Source: Dromiciops gliroides
Taxonomy: Eukaryota; Chordata; Mammalia; Microbiotheria; Microbiotheriidae
Length of the DNA stretch: 64,000 nucleotides
Assembly: GCF_019393635.1 (NCBI RefSeq)
Contig: NC_057861.1
Coordinates: 78,623,327-78,687,326, forward strand
Direction: 5' to 3'
Shown here: positions 1-12,290 of the stretch, one piece after another
How the letters are laid out: each line of letters begins with the position of its first letter
How positions within the stretch are numbered: the stretch's first letter is position 1
Notes under the pieces: generated by a model
What the model was told of the DNA's origin: nothing
Database searches by the model: none
The model's input: the letters and a program-made list of their open reading frames with translations, nothing else
Made by a program: the position numbers and the translations under genes

Positions 1-491
1 AACTAAGATTCTGTATTCCCTTAGACATGTTTTTGAGAAATTTCATTGTTTGATTTGATTATTGACAAAGCTATTTTAAAGTTGTGTTAAGCTCAATTTT
101 ATAGGAAATTTTCCTGGCTGATTACCAGCATCCACACATCAACCCCTGAAAAGACTTCCATTCCACGACTACACCTAGAGGACATCTGAGAAAAGACTTT
201 CAGAGACTTTAAATGAACAGTTTTGATTTGTTTTTTTTTTTTTTCTCTTTCTGTTATAATATACACCATCTGTAACATGTATTCTCTGCAGAGGCCCTCC
301 CTTTGCAAGACTAATGTCAAAGCGTCGGTTCATGAGGACAAAAAAAAAAAAATCGCCCCTCTGGACAAAACTTTCCTCTCTTCCTTTTCTATATTATTGT
401 TCACATAATTATTAGTTAGCAATAGTTATCATATTGTTTTTACTGTTCCGTCAAGGAAACATTTTGTTTCTTGAGGAACAACAGGGGGGAC
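1..491 (+). mobile_element. Possible 3' end of an endogenous retrovirus internal region (fossil)
   Basis: The stretch directly left of an LTR ends in a purine-rich run (ACAACAGGGGGGA) that resembles a polypurine tract next to a 3' LTR. No long open frame is present. The element would extend past the left edge of the window. The assignment rests on position and this tract only; it could also be unrelated flank of a solo LTR. Confidence 0.35.
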
Positions 492-850
492 TGTAACGAT
501 TGGAATAATGCCACCTGCTGGATACTTACTGTAGAAGAGTTCTGCCCATGAAGGGAAGGTCTTTGAGGGCAAGACCAGGAGTCAGGAAGTGACGCGGGCT
601 AGTGGGAGGAGGAAGGAAGAGACTGGCGCTCAGGCTCGCTCTTCTTTCCTCTGGACTCTGGCGGAGAAGGGAGCTAGAAATGTGCTCTCCCTTTAATAGA
701 TAGGAATCTAGGCCTTTCTCTCTCTCTTTACCAAATTCTTATTCTCCTTAATAAATACTTAAAAGTCTAACTCTTGCTAAAGCTTATAATTTATTGGCGA
801 CCACTCATTAGATATTTTAGACAGTTTAGCTAGAATTTTAGCCCTTAACA
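492..850 (+). mobile_element. ERV LTR, family 'TGTAACGATTGG'
   Basis: It begins with TG and ends with CA. It has an AATAAA-like site near 750 and a conserved stretch about CTCTCCCTTTAATAGA. Three more copies of the same family lie at 54547-54949 (-), 56843-57313 (-) and 61297-61661 (+). The copy at 61297 aligns along nearly the whole length, which fixes both ends. It could be the 3' LTR of an element entering from the left, or a solo LTR. Confidence 0.75.
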
Positions 851-1225
851 GAACCCAGCTCAGAGGAGATACTTAACAGCCGGTTTAATGACTGACTTGA
901 CTGTTAACACTTTCTTATTTCTGCTGCCATGTTTGCCACTGGATTTCTTCACTGAGAAGATCTGATGTTTGATCTTCTCATATATGCCTATGCACTGGTG
1001 AGAGAAAGTCATGAACATTTGGTAGGGATATTCATTGGCTTGATAGTAATACGTCTCATTGAAAATGATCGATATGTACTAAAAATTCAAGGTATCAGAA
1101 GACCAATCACTGTGCTGGCAGTATTTTTTAGCACCTTCTACTTCCCTGATTGTCCACTTTATAGAGGCAGAGATAGAGGGAAGGCACAAACCAGAAGATT
1201 TGACAACAAATCGTATGTGGGGTGA
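851..1225. other. No recognisable gene or repeat
   Basis: I see no exon-like pattern, RNA gene or familiar repeat. Short open frames here have no recognisable protein features. Confidence 0.4.
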
Positions 1226-2130
1226 GTTAGCAAAGAGTTAAGGAAGGCAATGAAGTTTCAATCCTGGCTGGATGTGATGTTGGAGGTGCCCTCCACAATA
1301 TTAGGAAAGTTTGGAGGAAGGGAGAGTTTTGGTGGAAAGATAGTTCTGTCTTGGAAATTTTTAGTCTGAGGTGTCCATGGGATGTACAGTATGAGGTGAA
1401 CAAGAGGTAGTTGGGGATGTGAACTTGGAGCTCAGAAAAGAGACTTAAGGCTACTGGCATAGATATGGGAATCATCTGCATATAGATAATTGAACCTATG
1501 GAAGGTAAAGATATCACCAAGTAATAGAAGGAGAAAGAAGAAGACCTAGTATATAGCCTGGAGGGAAACCCAAGGGTCAGTCAATATGATGTGAATAAAA
1601 ATCAAGTAAAGAAGACTGAAGAGGAGTAGTCAGAAAGATAGAACAGGAAAGAGAAATATCATAGAAGTCTAGAGGAAAAAGAAAATCCCTGAGATGACCA
1701 GTCTTAGAGGTTGAAGAGAGGTCAGAAAGTATGTGGATTGAGAAAAGATCATTAGCTCTGTCAATTAAGTGGTCACTGGCAACTCTGGAGAGGGCAATTT
1801 CAGTTGAATGATTGTTTGAAACCAGATTGCAAGGGTTAAAAAGAGAAGAGGAGCTGGTTGGAAGATGTTCCAGTGGCCATGAAGGCAGCTGAAACAAGCA
1901 CTGGGGAGTGCTCAGACCTTGGTCAGACATTGAAGATGTCAAGATCTTCATCCTGGGCCATCATCAGTCATCCTGAATTTTTCCTTGCCATTGAACTTTG
2001 ATGACTCTGGAAAAGACAATGAGACCAATGACTTTGTGCAAATCTGGATCACTTAAATCCAATTCATGGTCAAATAAAGATATCACTTATGATGTCATTG
2101 GTCCCCTTTGAAAATAAAGGACAAACATCA
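1226..2130. mobile_element. Old LINE-like repeat (CR1/L3-type, tentative)
   Basis: The phrasing (GGGAATCATCTGCATATAGA, GATGAAGATCTTG-like blocks, GAGGTTGAAGAGAGGTCAG) matches a dispersed ancient repeat of mammals that I associate with CR1/L3 LINEs. Part of the same repeat recurs at 11390-11735. The exact family and strand are not certain. Confidence 0.4.
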
Positions 2131-2249
2131 GCCAGTATTAGAAAAAGAACTAGGGATACAATGTATCCTAGAGGGAGCTAGGTCTAAGTTAAGTGCCAGA
2201 AGATTAAAGGAGTGAGAAAGGAAAAGATTTAGGATGAAAGAAAGTTTGT

Positions 2250-3066
2250 TTATTACATTGTATTAATTCGGTTTCATTTTATTTTCAGTTAAAAATTTCT
2301 TTGTTGTTCCCCCTTGCCCATCCATTATGAAGGCAAGAAAAACAAATCCATAGCAAATATATGTATAGCCAAGAAAAACAATTCCATCATTTAGCCAGGA
2401 GGGAAAGACAGACTGAGGGAAGTCTGCTTCATTCTGCACTGTTTATCAGTTCTCTATCTAGAGTTGGATAGCATGTTTCAATGTGAATCCTTTGGAATTA
2501 TAGCTGGTCATTGTGTTGATCAGTGTTCCTAAGTTTTTCAGAGTTAATCATCTTTACAATATTTTTATTGTATAAATTGTTCTCTTTGTTCTGCTCACTT
2601 CACTTAGTATTAGTTCATGTAAGTCTTCCAAGGTTTTTCTCAAATCATTTTCTTCCACATTTCTTACAACACAATCATATTCCATCGCCTTCATTTACAT
2701 AGCTATTCCCCTATTGATGGGCATGGCCTAAGTTTCCAGTTCTTTGCCACCAAAAAAAAGATGCTATAGATATTATTATTTCTTTGATCTCTTTGAGATA
2801 AAGACCTAGTGGTTTCATTGGGCCTAAGGTTATGCATAACTTAATAGCTTTTTTCACATAGATCAAAATTGTTTTCCAAAATGGCTAGAATAGTTCATAG
2901 CTCCTTCAACAGTGTATTAGAAGTACCTGTTTTTTTCCAGTTATTTATAATCATTGATTTTTGTCAACTTTGCTATTCTGATAGGTGAGAGGTGGTACCT
3001 CAGAGTGGTTTTAATTTGTATTTCTCTAATAGTGATTTGGAACATTTTTTCATATGGCTATTGATA
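2250..3066 (-). mobile_element. L1 3' end (ORF2 C-terminus and 3' UTR)
   Basis: On the minus strand this reads through the C-terminal part of L1 ORF2 (the region around IGEWLNKLWY in better copies of this window) into the 3' UTR. It is diverged and has no long frame. It is cut on its right by the LTR sequence that starts at 3067. Confidence 0.75.
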
Positions 3067-3340
3067 TGTGGAAATTTATTTTGATTTGGGGACCCTGACT
3101 TTGGGCTGAGATTAAAAGGCCTTAGGCCCTCAGGGTTTTTTCTGTCAGAGGGGCTGGTGTCCCTCCCCCTTTGCTTCAGCTGAGCTGGAAAGCTCTGTGG
3201 GCCTTAAGAAATGGCCAGACAGAGGGAGATCCTGGACTTTGCCCTGCAGGTCCCTGGGCGTGCAGCAGGGGGCATGGCCCCTGGTGCCCTGGGTGTGGTA
3301 CACAGGAAACACCATCTTGTCTGTGTTATGGGGTTTTTTT
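3067..3340 (+). mobile_element. Partial ERV LTR (family of 30174-30904)
   Basis: The first 200 or so bases match the reverse complement of the right end of the LTR at 30174-30904, starting with TGTGGAAAT and continuing through AGGCCTTAGGCCCTCAGG and a GC-rich block. It begins inside the preceding L1, so it is an insertion. The right end of the LTR is not recognisable here, so the copy is partial. Confidence 0.6.
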
Positions 3341-4889
3341 GTAAAATGCTCAGAAAAAAATTTTTGTCTTGTGCCATATTTAATTTTGTTTATAGATTCT
3401 CCTACCTCGAATGATTTCTATGGGGGAAATGCAATCAGTCAAAAAGACTGCTGAAAAGCTATAGTCAGAGAGTTTAGCATGCTGAGGAAGATTAATGAAG
3501 TCCCGGAGCTTACTCAGTCTGATCTGGTTCCACTTATCTCTTTAGGTGTGTCTGTCCTTTGGTTTAGTTTCTCAAGGAAAAGGTTCTTTGATGTGCCCCA
3601 GAGGGACCCATAACACATACTTCAACAACATGGGGACAGAGAGATCCCAGGGTACCCCAGAATTAGTGTTCTGGGTACAGAAACAGTTGCCATCTGTCAC
3701 CCAATACCGCATTTCAGGTCACATATCCAGAGCAAAGAGGAGAAGAGTGGTAGTGAGCTTGGACCTAACTATGTACTGAATAAGGAACACATTCCAGAGA
3801 CTTATCTGTGTGTCTCTGATCCTAGGAACAGAGCAGTGACTGTATTCTAGCCTTTAGCCCAGCATCTAAGCCTGCGGTGAAAAAACAAAACAAAACAAAA
3901 CAGGTCAGAAGTTCCAGACCAAAGGGGAATTAGCAGTTCCTTTGCTCCAAACCTGCAGAATCTTTGAGCAGGCTAACAATGAATGAGTCCAGCAGCATTC
4001 TTCTGAAACTCAAACACATTCAAGCCAACAGTACCAAATCTGGGTTAGGAACATGCAGTGCTCAGATTAGCAAGACAGCAAATAGATCTCTCCTGAGATC
4101 ACATCACTTTGGGGGCACTTAAAGCTTACAATTACCCAACCTGAGCTGTGGAAGAAGAAAGTAAAAGGATTAAAGTTTAGGCCAGACATTCCACTGTCCA
4201 CCCCCACCCCCAAAAAGGTACACTGAGGCCAACAGAAATATAAACTTCAAAATCAAGAAGTAGACTGGAAGAATGAGCAAAGAAAAAGAAAGCCGCCATG
4301 AAGAGTTACTGTTGTTGTTTCTACTTTATTCTCAGAGAGACATGAAAGTGAATTGGATTTAAATGAGGCAGAGCTCTGCAAAGTCATCAGCCTCAGTCTC
4401 TCCTTCAGGGTCATATGAGTGCAGTGGAAAGACAATTCTGGATGACTGAAGATGACCCCAGATATAGTGGGAGACTTTGGCCTTTTTAAGCTAAGGTCTT
4501 TCCCAGGTCTGAGTTTGTTTGAGGTAACACCCATTTAGTGATTTAAGACTAGGTAAGAAATAAGACAAGACTTGCTTAACTGTTATAATAAATTTTCTTC
4601 TCTCTTCCCCTCCCCAATGTGAAGGAAGAAGAGAGGGAGAGAAAATACCTATCTGTTAATTTTTTTAAAATAAAGAGGCAGGGGTGTCACAGATGTGAAA
4701 TGTTGTATGAATTTTCAGACAGCGTCATCTTATTGTTAATTTTGCTTAACTGTTTTGCTGGTACAAGAGACCTCCTGAGAAGTGGAAGTAATCTGTAAAT
4801 GTGTTTAATGTAAAAACAAAACAATAAAACAAAGTATAAAAAGAAAAAAATAAATGAGACAAAAAATGGCCTAGTTTGCCTGCTCAAAA
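3341..4889. other. Unclassified, probably retroelement-derived
   Basis: No gene is visible. A (CAAAA)n stretch lies near 3880 and an A-rich run near 4885. Some wording about 3900-4100 recalls marsupial L1 5' UTR sequence, and the next segment starts in an L1 ORF1-like coiled coil, so part of this may be an L1 5' region on the + strand. That is a weak inference. Confidence 0.3.
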
Positions 4890-5912
4890 AAAAAAAAAAT
4901 CAAATTGGGAGGGAAAGACCTGCAGGGTTTCTAGCCAGAACAGAAACAATTGCTATTTATATTCACTCTGAGCCATCAAAACCCAAACAATGACCAAGTG
5001 ATGCTTGGGCTGGGACCTATTATTGACCAATCAGCAAGGTCCATTAGGGGTGACTGAATCAGCAGGGGCAGCTTCTATAGCTTTTAGCCCACAGAAGGGA
5101 AGATGATTGCAAAACTGGTCAGAAGGCTATTATGGGGGACTCTTTGCTGGTCTTAGGCCCAAAAAGAATTCCTGAAAGAGCTAAAAGAAGGATTTAAAAA
5201 ATCAATAACAGAGATAGAGGAAAAATTGGGGGGAAAAATGAGAGTAATGCAAGAAAACCATTTTTTAAAAAGTCAGCAATTTTGTAAAGAAAGCATAAAA
5301 ATGCTGAAGAAAAAAGACCTTAAAAACACAATAGGCCAAATTGTAGAAGAGGCACAAAAATCCAGCAGCTCTTTTTGTAGTGGCTAAGAATTGGAAATCA
5401 AAGGAATGCCCATCAATCAGGAAATGGCTAAACAAAACTGTGGTATATGATGGAATATTATTATGCTATAAGAAATGACAAGCAGGATGATTTCAGAAAG
5501 GCCTGGAAAGACATGTATGAAATGATGTATTGTGAAGTGAGCAGAACCAAGAAAACATTGTACACAGAGACAGCAATATTGTTTGATGAAGAACTGTGAA
5601 TGACTTGACTATTCTCAACAATGCAATAATACAAAACAATCCCAAAGGACTAATGATGAAACATACTATCCAACTCCAAAGAAAGAACTGATAATGATGG
5701 AACATAGACTGAAGCATGCTATTTTCACTTTCATTCATTTTTTCTTTTAATCAAGTTTTCTTTTACAAAATGACAAATATAGTAGTGTTTTACATAATCA
5801 TACACGTATAACCCATATTTGATTGTTTGCCTCCTCAGGGAAATAGGGGTAAAAATTGGAACCCAAAACTATACGTAAAAATGTTTATTATTTTTTAAAA
5901 AAGAAAAATAAG
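4890..5912 (+). mobile_element. L1 deletion derivative: ORF1 piece joined to ORF2 C-terminus and 3' UTR
   Basis: About 5165-5375 encodes a Lys/Glu-rich coiled coil like L1 ORF1 (ELKEGFKKSITEIEEK). At about 5377 the sequence jumps directly to the last part of ORF2 (VVAKNWKSKECPSIRKWL) and then the 3' UTR with an A-rich end near 5900. Most of ORF2 is absent, as in the 31858 and 51166 elements. Confidence 0.65.
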
Positions 5913-6078
5913 AAAGATGATGTCAAGACTCTTGTTTTGATCATGGCTTTCAGGCAGCCTGATATTTCTTAAATTCTCTCTTTTTGATCTATTTTCCTTG
6001 TCATTTGTTTTCCTGATGAAATATTTCACATTTTCTTCTATTTTCTCCATTCTTTAAACTTGGAAAGCTTTTCTTAAA
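5913..6078 (-). mobile_element. L1 ORF1 fragment, minus strand
   Basis: This resembles the segments at 24330-24420 and 33580-33680, which are minus-strand L1 ORF1 (shared blocks TGATCATGGTTTTCAGG-like and GATCTATTTTCC). It is short and diverged, and lies between two plus-strand L1 pieces. Confidence 0.45.
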
Positions 6079-6464
6079 AATGATAAGTAACATCTAAGTA
6101 TCCTAAACAGAGAACAAACATGATCTGTAATGGGGATGAAATTGAAGCTTTCCCAATAAGATCAGGACTATTATTTAACATTGTATCAGAAAAGCAAGCT
6201 ATAGCAATAATCCAAGAAAAATAAATGGAAAGAATAAAGTAGGCAATGAGGTAATAAAACTATTACTTTTTACAGATGATGTGATGGTATACTTAGAGGA
6301 CACTAGAGAATTGACTAAGAAACTAGTTGAAACAATGAACAATTTTAGCAAAATTGCAGAATATAAAATAAATCCAAATAAATTATCAGCATTTTTATAT
6401 GCTACCAACAAAAAACAGAGGGAAAAGATGAAAAATGAGATTCCATTTAAAATAACTGCAGAGT

Positions 6465-6609
6465 GGGGCAGCTAGGTGGTGCAGTGGATAAAGCACCAGC
6501 CCTGGATTCAGGAGGACCTGAGTTCAAATCCGGCCTCAGACACTTAACATGTACTAGCTGTGTGACCCTGGGCAAGTCACTTACCTCTCATTGCCCTGCA
6601 AATAAATAA
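6465..6609 (+). mobile_element. Marsupial CORE-SINE (WSINE1/MAR1 type)
   Basis: Full-length copy from GGGGCAGCTAGGTGG to an AAATAAATAAATA tail. It is flanked by the target-site duplication AAATAACTGCAGAGT and inserted in L1 ORF2. Confidence 0.93.
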
Positions 6610-6693
6610 ATAACTGCAGAGTGTAAAATACTTGGGTGTCTACCTGACAAGACAAACCCAGGGACTAAAGGAATACAATTAAAAATACTTTTC

Positions 6694-6850
6694 GGGGCAG
6701 CTAGGTGGTGCAGTGGATAGAGCACCAGCCCTGGAGTCAGGAGGACCCGAGTTCAAATCTGGCCTTAGACAATTAACACTTAGTAGTTGTGTGACCCTGG
6801 GCAAGTCACTTAACCCCAATTGCTTCACCAACCCCCCCAACCCCCCCAAA
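6694..6850 (+). mobile_element. Marsupial CORE-SINE
   Basis: Full-length SINE with a C-rich, A-ended tail. A short repeat of ACTTTTC flanks it. It is the second SINE inside the same L1. Confidence 0.92.
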
Positions 6851-8129
6851 AAACTTTTCATACATATTCAACATATCTAAACAATTAGAAAAATATTAAT
6901 TCTTCATGGGTAAGCCAAGTCAATATAATAAAAATGACAATTCTACTTAAGATAATTTACTTATTCTGTGCTATGCTAACCAAACAACAATTGTTTTATA
7001 GAGTTAGATAAAATCATAGCAAAATTCATCTGGCAGAACAAAAGCTCAAGAATATCAAAGGAATCAATGGAAAAATGTGAAGAAAGATGATCTAGCAGGA
7101 CCAGATTTCAAACTATATTACAAAGAGGCAATCATGAAAACAATCTGGTACTGGGTAAGAAATAGAGTGGTGAATCAGTGGAATAAATTAGATACACAAC
7201 AAATGGCAGTAAGTGACCACAGTAAACTAATGTTTAGAATTCACCATTTGGCAAAAATTGCTAGGAAATCTGGAAAGTAGTTTAACAGAAACTAGGAATA
7301 GACCAACATCTCAAACTGTATACCAAGGTAATGTCAAAATGGATAAATGATTTAGACTGAGTAATATCACAAAAAATTAGGGGAACAGGAATTATGTACC
7401 TGTCAAACCCATTGATAAAGAAAAAGTTTATGACCAAACAATAAGTAAAGAGGCCCAGAGGAAGTAAAATGGATAATTTTGATTACATGTTATTAAAAAG
7501 GTTTTCCAGAAAAAAACTAAAGCAGAAAAAATTAGAAGGAAAACAGGAAAGTGGGGGAAATTTTATAGTACATTTCTCTCATGAAGGGGATACTTATCAA
7601 ATATATAGGGAACTGAGCCTTTATATTTATAAAAATGCATACCATTGCCCAATTGACAAATGATCAAAGGATATGAAAAGGCAGTTTTCAGAAAAAATTA
7701 AAACGATAGTTACATTTAAAATACTTTAAAGTCCTATTGATTATAGAAATGCAAATTAAAATGCATCTGTGGTACCATGTCATCCCTATCAATTTGGCTA
7801 ACATGAGAGAAAAGGAAAATGATAACTACTGTAGGGGATGTGGAAAAATTGAGACACAAATTTACTGTTGGTAGAGTTGTGAACTTGTCCAACCATTCTG
7901 AAGAACAATTTGGAATTACACCAAAAAGCTATAAAACTGTGCATATCCTTTGATCCAACAATATCACTACTATGTCTGTAACCCAAAGAGGTCAAAGAAA
8001 AGGGAAAAAGACCTGTACTTATGAAAATATTTATAGCAGCTCTCTGTGCTAAAGTATTGAAAATTGAGGAAATGCCCATCCATTGGGGAATGGCTGAACA
8101 AGTTGGGGTATATGATTGTGAGGGAATTT

Positions 8130-8232
8130 TGTTGTTGTGCTTATTCAGTTTCAGTTGTATTCCACCTGTTGGGGTTGTCTTAGCAAATACTGGAGTGGTT
8201 TGCCATTTCCTTTTCTATCTCATTTTATAGAT
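8130..8232 (+). mobile_element. Old MAR1/MIR-like SINE fragment
   Basis: The sequence around ACTGGAGTGGTTTGCCATTT and CATTTTATAGATG matches the central part of an older marsupial SINE. A shorter relative lies at 60168-60232 in unit D, at the same place relative to the L1 3' end. Confidence 0.45.
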
Positions 8233-8874
8233 GTAATAAAATACTATTATGCTATAATAAATGAGGAGCAGGATAGTTAAAAAAAACACCTGGGAAGATT
8301 TATATGAAGTGATGCAAAGTGAAGTGAGCAGCATGAGGAGAACATTATACACAGTAACAGTAATATTGTAAGAATGATCAAATATGAAAAACTTAGCTAC
8401 TCTGATCAAGACAGTGATCCAAGAAAATTTCAAAGAACCCATGATGAAAAATAACATTCACTTCCAGAGAGAGAACTGATGAACGCTTAGTGCAGATTGA
8501 AACATATATTTTTTTACTTTATTTTTCTTGGGTTTTTTTGCGTTTTCTTTTATAACATGTATAATATGGAAATGCTTGCATGACTTCACATGTATAATTG
8601 AAATAATATTGCTTCTCTTCACAATGAATGTATGGAGAAAAACAGGAGAAGAATTTGAAACAATTTTCGAAAATGTATGTTAAGGTTTTTTTACATGCAA
8701 TTGGGAAACATTTAATGAAACTAATAAAAACACTTTTAAAGTGTTAGCACCTTCACTCTATTGATCATTTCCATTTTATCCTGCCTGTAGTTTGTTTGTA
8801 CAATGTTGTTTCCCCTGTCAAACCCCACCACAGTTATACTATGAGCTCCATTTTTGCTTTTCTTCATATCCCCG

Positions 8875-9060
8875 GCACTTAGCATAGTGACTGGCATGAA
8901 TGTTTCATTGACTAGACTTGGATTCAGAAGTCCTGGACTTCAGTTCCAGCTTGGCCCCTTTCTTACTGTGTATCCTTGGACAGACAAGTCAGGTAAATCC
9001 TCTATACCTCATTTTCTATTTTCTCTAAAATTGTGATGATGATACTTTTTACAACTTAGC
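8875..9060 (+). mobile_element. MIR-like SINE, old
   Basis: The diverged MIR-like order is present: GACTTGGATTCAGAAGTC, a tRNA-derived middle and CTCATTTTCTATTTTCTC at the end. The same element occurs at 60900-61060 in unit D, so it predates the duplication. Confidence 0.4.
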
Positions 9061-9142
9061 AGGCTTCTTTTGAGGAAAGTTTCTTATTAACACTAATACA
9101 TTATTTGTCTGTTTATCTAGTGCCCTAAAAATTTATCTTGCT

Positions 9143-9603
9143 GAGTGAGATGAGCAGAACCAGAAGAACATTGTACACAGTATCATCAACATTGTATGTT
9201 GATCTACTGTGATGGACTATATTCTTCTCACCAATGCAATGGTACAGAAAGGTTCCAGGGAACTCATGATGGAGAAGGATCTCCAAATCCAGGAAAAAAA
9301 AAAGAACTGTGGAGTATAGATGCTGAATGAACCATACTATTTCTTTTGGTTTTGGTGCTGTTGTTTTTCTATTTTGAGGTTTTTCGTCATTGCTCTGATT
9401 TTTCTCTTAAAGCATGACTAATGAAAAATATGTTTAATGTTATTTTATTTATATATATATAAAACCTATATCAGATTACCTACTGTCTAGGGTAGGGGGG
9501 AGGGAGGGGAGGAAGGGAGAAAAATCTGAAATTGGAAAGCTTGTATAAACAAAAGTTGAGAACTATCTTTACATGTAATGGGAAAAAAATAAAATACTGT
9601 ATT
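9143..9603 (+). mobile_element. 5'-truncated L1 3' end with target-site duplication
   Basis: It starts in the last codons of ORF2 (SEMSRTRRTLYTVSST-like) and runs through the L1 3' UTR with its G-rich tract to a poly-A tail. AAAAATTTATCTTGCT before it and AAAAATTTATATTGCT after it form the target-site duplication. Unit D (61128) has the empty site, so this insertion is younger than the A/D duplication. Confidence 0.87.
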
Positions 9604-11185
9604 AAAAATTTATATTGCTAGAGATATAGTAACAAAAATCTGGTTAGAGATAATAGAAATATACAATTCTAATTTGAACTTCCTTTTCTGGAAATCAGTT
9701 TAGATTCTGAGAGGAAAATTACCAACCAATTCAAAGTCATTCACCCAATTATCTCACTGATCACTGTGTGCAAAGGAAGTAAATGACAGAATGAAATGTC
9801 TGAAACATATCAGAATATTTATAGCAACACTTATTGTTATAGGAAAAATGAAGACAGAAGTGGGGGAATTAGGGATCATTGGTTGTAGGATGGCCAAAGA
9901 AATCATGACAAATAATTGTAATGATGTATTATTGGGTTGTAAGTAACAGGAGACATTCAGTAGACAGGAGGAATTCAGGGAAACAGCAAGAATTGATATA
10001 GAGGAAAATGATGAGAATAATAATAATAATAATATGTAAAATGACATCACCAGTATCTCCTGATGCTCCTCTTTTGGGCAGATAACCTGTCACATTCTGC
10101 CTAATTTTGCTATTTTCCTGCTTACCTTCCCAAAGAGAAAGCATCTATCTACAGGTTTGTCAACAAATTCTTAAACTCTCCCTTCCTTCAAATGAATGCA
10201 CTTGGTTCAGAGATTGAGATCCTTGCTAATTGGTTGTCCACAAACTCTTCATCTTTCTCCAAGGGACCCCAAGGCATCTAGCACATTGATTCCAAAAGTT
10301 CTTGTACTTCATTTACCTTAACTTTGGCACTAGCAAGCCCCCATATATCCAAGTCCTTGAACTGCTAAAGAAAAAAGTCAACTAATGAGTACTCATGTCA
10401 ACTAAACAGTGTGCTAAAGGAAAAACAGCTGTAATCTCTCTAGCATTTATACCTAACAAGGGAATTGGGTACAGGTGTCTTAGTCTAATAGCATGGTATA
10501 ACAGCTTTCAATTGAATGGGCCCCAAAGCAAGCCAAGTTCAGTAAGTCTTCAAGTAATGCCCAATTAAGTGTATGTCCTAGCTGACATTTTATTTCCTGA
10601 GAAGACATCAGGTGAGTGGATAGTTGGAAGGGGCCTCAAATACAAAAGCAGTAGGGTATGAATATTCAAGCATAGCAAGTCAGAGACTTAGGTAGGGAAG
10701 GCATTAGGAGAAAAGCTTTGCTGCCTTATTGGCCTTCAAGCCCTTTACCTGCTGAGGGGATCCTGAGGAGGTTGTACCTTGATTCCATACCGAGTTTATC
10801 CGCATAGCATAGTGAATCTCTTGTATGTGTGAGGCTCATGCTTTTGTTAGAGATTGGGAAGAAGGAATAGAAGTAAAGATAGGCAATGAGAAGAAGGAGG
10901 TATGGAGCTAATTGAATTCAATTATGGTCATTTAGTACCTCATTGTGAATTTGGGTAAATCTTTTTCCTCTTTGGGCCTTGGTTTCTAATTATGAAATAA
11001 GAGAGTTGAGGGTGATGGTACCTAGGTTGTTTTCTAGTTCTATAGTCCTTTAGAATCTTATCAAAAGGCATTGGGAGGCTGTTAAGTTACCAGGAGGTTT
11101 AGACTGAGGACTGTCAGAAGGGATGATCCCTGTGACTGGAAACAAGATATTTGAGGGCAGAGGGGAATAAATTAACATTTGATTT
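9604..11185. other. Low-repeat upstream flank of the LRRC14-like gene
   Basis: No gene is visible. The segment is shared with units C (55685-56830) and D (61130-62760) at clear but imperfect identity. A (TAA)n tract lies at about 10016-10035. No exon-like open frame survives across the three copies, which argues against coding function. Confidence 0.5.
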
Positions 11186-11260
11186 GCTTATTGTTGTTTA
11201 GTTGTTTTCCGGTGTGTCTAACTCTTTGTGAACCCTTTTCTTTGGGGGGGGGGGGCGGCG
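11186..11260 (+). mobile_element. Fragment of MAR1-like SINE head
   Basis: GTTGTTTAGTTGTTTTCCGG and TCTAACTCTTTGTGAACCC match the head of the longer, older marsupial SINE, followed by a G-run. Only the 5' part is present. Confidence 0.4.
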
Positions 11261-11389
11261 GTGTGTCTGTGATTCTGCACACTCGATGAGAAGTTTGGTT
11301 GACTGGGAGAATGCTGGCACTCTTGATAAGAATAGGGAAGTTTGGCAAAGATGAAGCTGTTTGTAAGGGAAGATAAAGTTCAGTAGTGG

Positions 11390-11735
11390 ACATGCTGAGT
11401 TCAAGTTGTCTCCAGGACTATCAGTTTGAAACATTAGGCACTTGGAAATGTGAGAATGGAAGTCAGCAGAGAGGTTAGCACTCTAAATCATGATTTAATC
11501 CAGGGATACTGATGAGTGTACCAACTGTAGTAATATATAAAGAGAAGAGAAGAAGGCCCAGTACAGAGCCCTGTTTGACACCCACAGTTAGATGACATAA
11601 CCTGGATGAAGATCCAGTAATGGGGACTAAGAAGAACTGGTCAGATAAGTAGGAGGAGAACCAGCACTGAGGAGTGCCATGGACCTACAGAGAAGAAATT
11701 ATCAAGGGAGAAATGGAGACCTCTAGTCAAAGCTC
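11390..11735. mobile_element. Old LINE-like repeat (same family as 1226-2130)
   Basis: Shared blocks include GGCCCAGTACAGAGCCCTG, CACCCACAGTTAG and GATGAAGATCCAGTAA, which belong to the same ancient dispersed repeat. No open frame is present. Confidence 0.4.
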
Positions 11736-11775
11736 CAAGCCCAGTGCTCTACCACTGTGGCACCTAGCTGCCCTA
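11736..11775 (-). mobile_element. 5' stub of a CORE-SINE
   Basis: GCACCTAGCTGCCC on the + strand is the reverse complement of the SINE head. Only about 40 bp remain. Confidence 0.5.
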
Positions 11776-12290
11776 AAATTGGATGGGAAGGGCTAAAAGG
11801 AAGTCAATCTTCTCTTACTTTTCCAGGACTTTCCCATTTCAAAGCTTATCATCATAGTAACATATATTTATATAGTGCTTTAAATATCAAAAACTTATTT
11901 CCTTTAGCAACCCTATAAAGTAGGTAGAAGCATTGCTGTTTTCAATTTCATAGAAAGACAAATGGACTTCGAGACCTTAAGTAACTTACCTGAGGTTATG
12001 CACCTGTTAAATCTTGGAGGTGTTTCTAGCCCAGCCCAGGAGACAGGGCAAGCTAAAGAAGTGGAAGCACCCAGCTGATTAGGATTAAACCTTTTTTGTA
12101 CCTACCTTTCCCATTCTTATTACATTTACTGGTGATATACTATAATTTGTGCTGCCAGTACCCAAATGATTTATACCACTTGCTACAGTGTATTTTCTAG
12201 TTTTGCTAATTCATCCATCAGGATATGGGGATTTTGTTTCCTTGTTAGAATTCTATTCCCAATACAATCCTCCTTTTAAACCCTAAGTAT
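11776..12290. other. Flank sequence with old MIR-like piece
   Basis: About 11855-12010 (TATATAGTGCTTTAAATATC to a 'cross-out' of GACCTTAAGTAACTTACCTG) resembles the tRNA-like or L2-associated repeats common in marsupials. A sister copy lies at 63285-63440 in unit D. Nothing coding is seen. Confidence 0.4.

Larger units (their letters stand above)
6100..8740 (+). mobile_element. L1 ORF2 C-terminal half and 3' UTR, old
   Basis: It contains the reverse transcriptase block (FTDDVMVYLEDTREL, a diverged F-A-D-D site), then successive pieces of the ORF2 C-terminal region and a 3' UTR ending in an A-rich tail near 8735. It carries many stops and frameshifts, two nested SINEs and an insertion of older SINE material near 8130-8232. 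Its last ~570 bp are also present at 60180-60720, so this L1 end predates the local duplications. Confidence 0.75.

Noticed and set aside
6679-6861. Many short frames containing DLPRVTQL..KCLRPDLNSG (also at 13178, 30955, 36770, 46377, 47322, 50869, 55024)
   Set aside because: All are the CORE-SINE read on one strand. The repeated peptide reflects the repeat, not a protein family.
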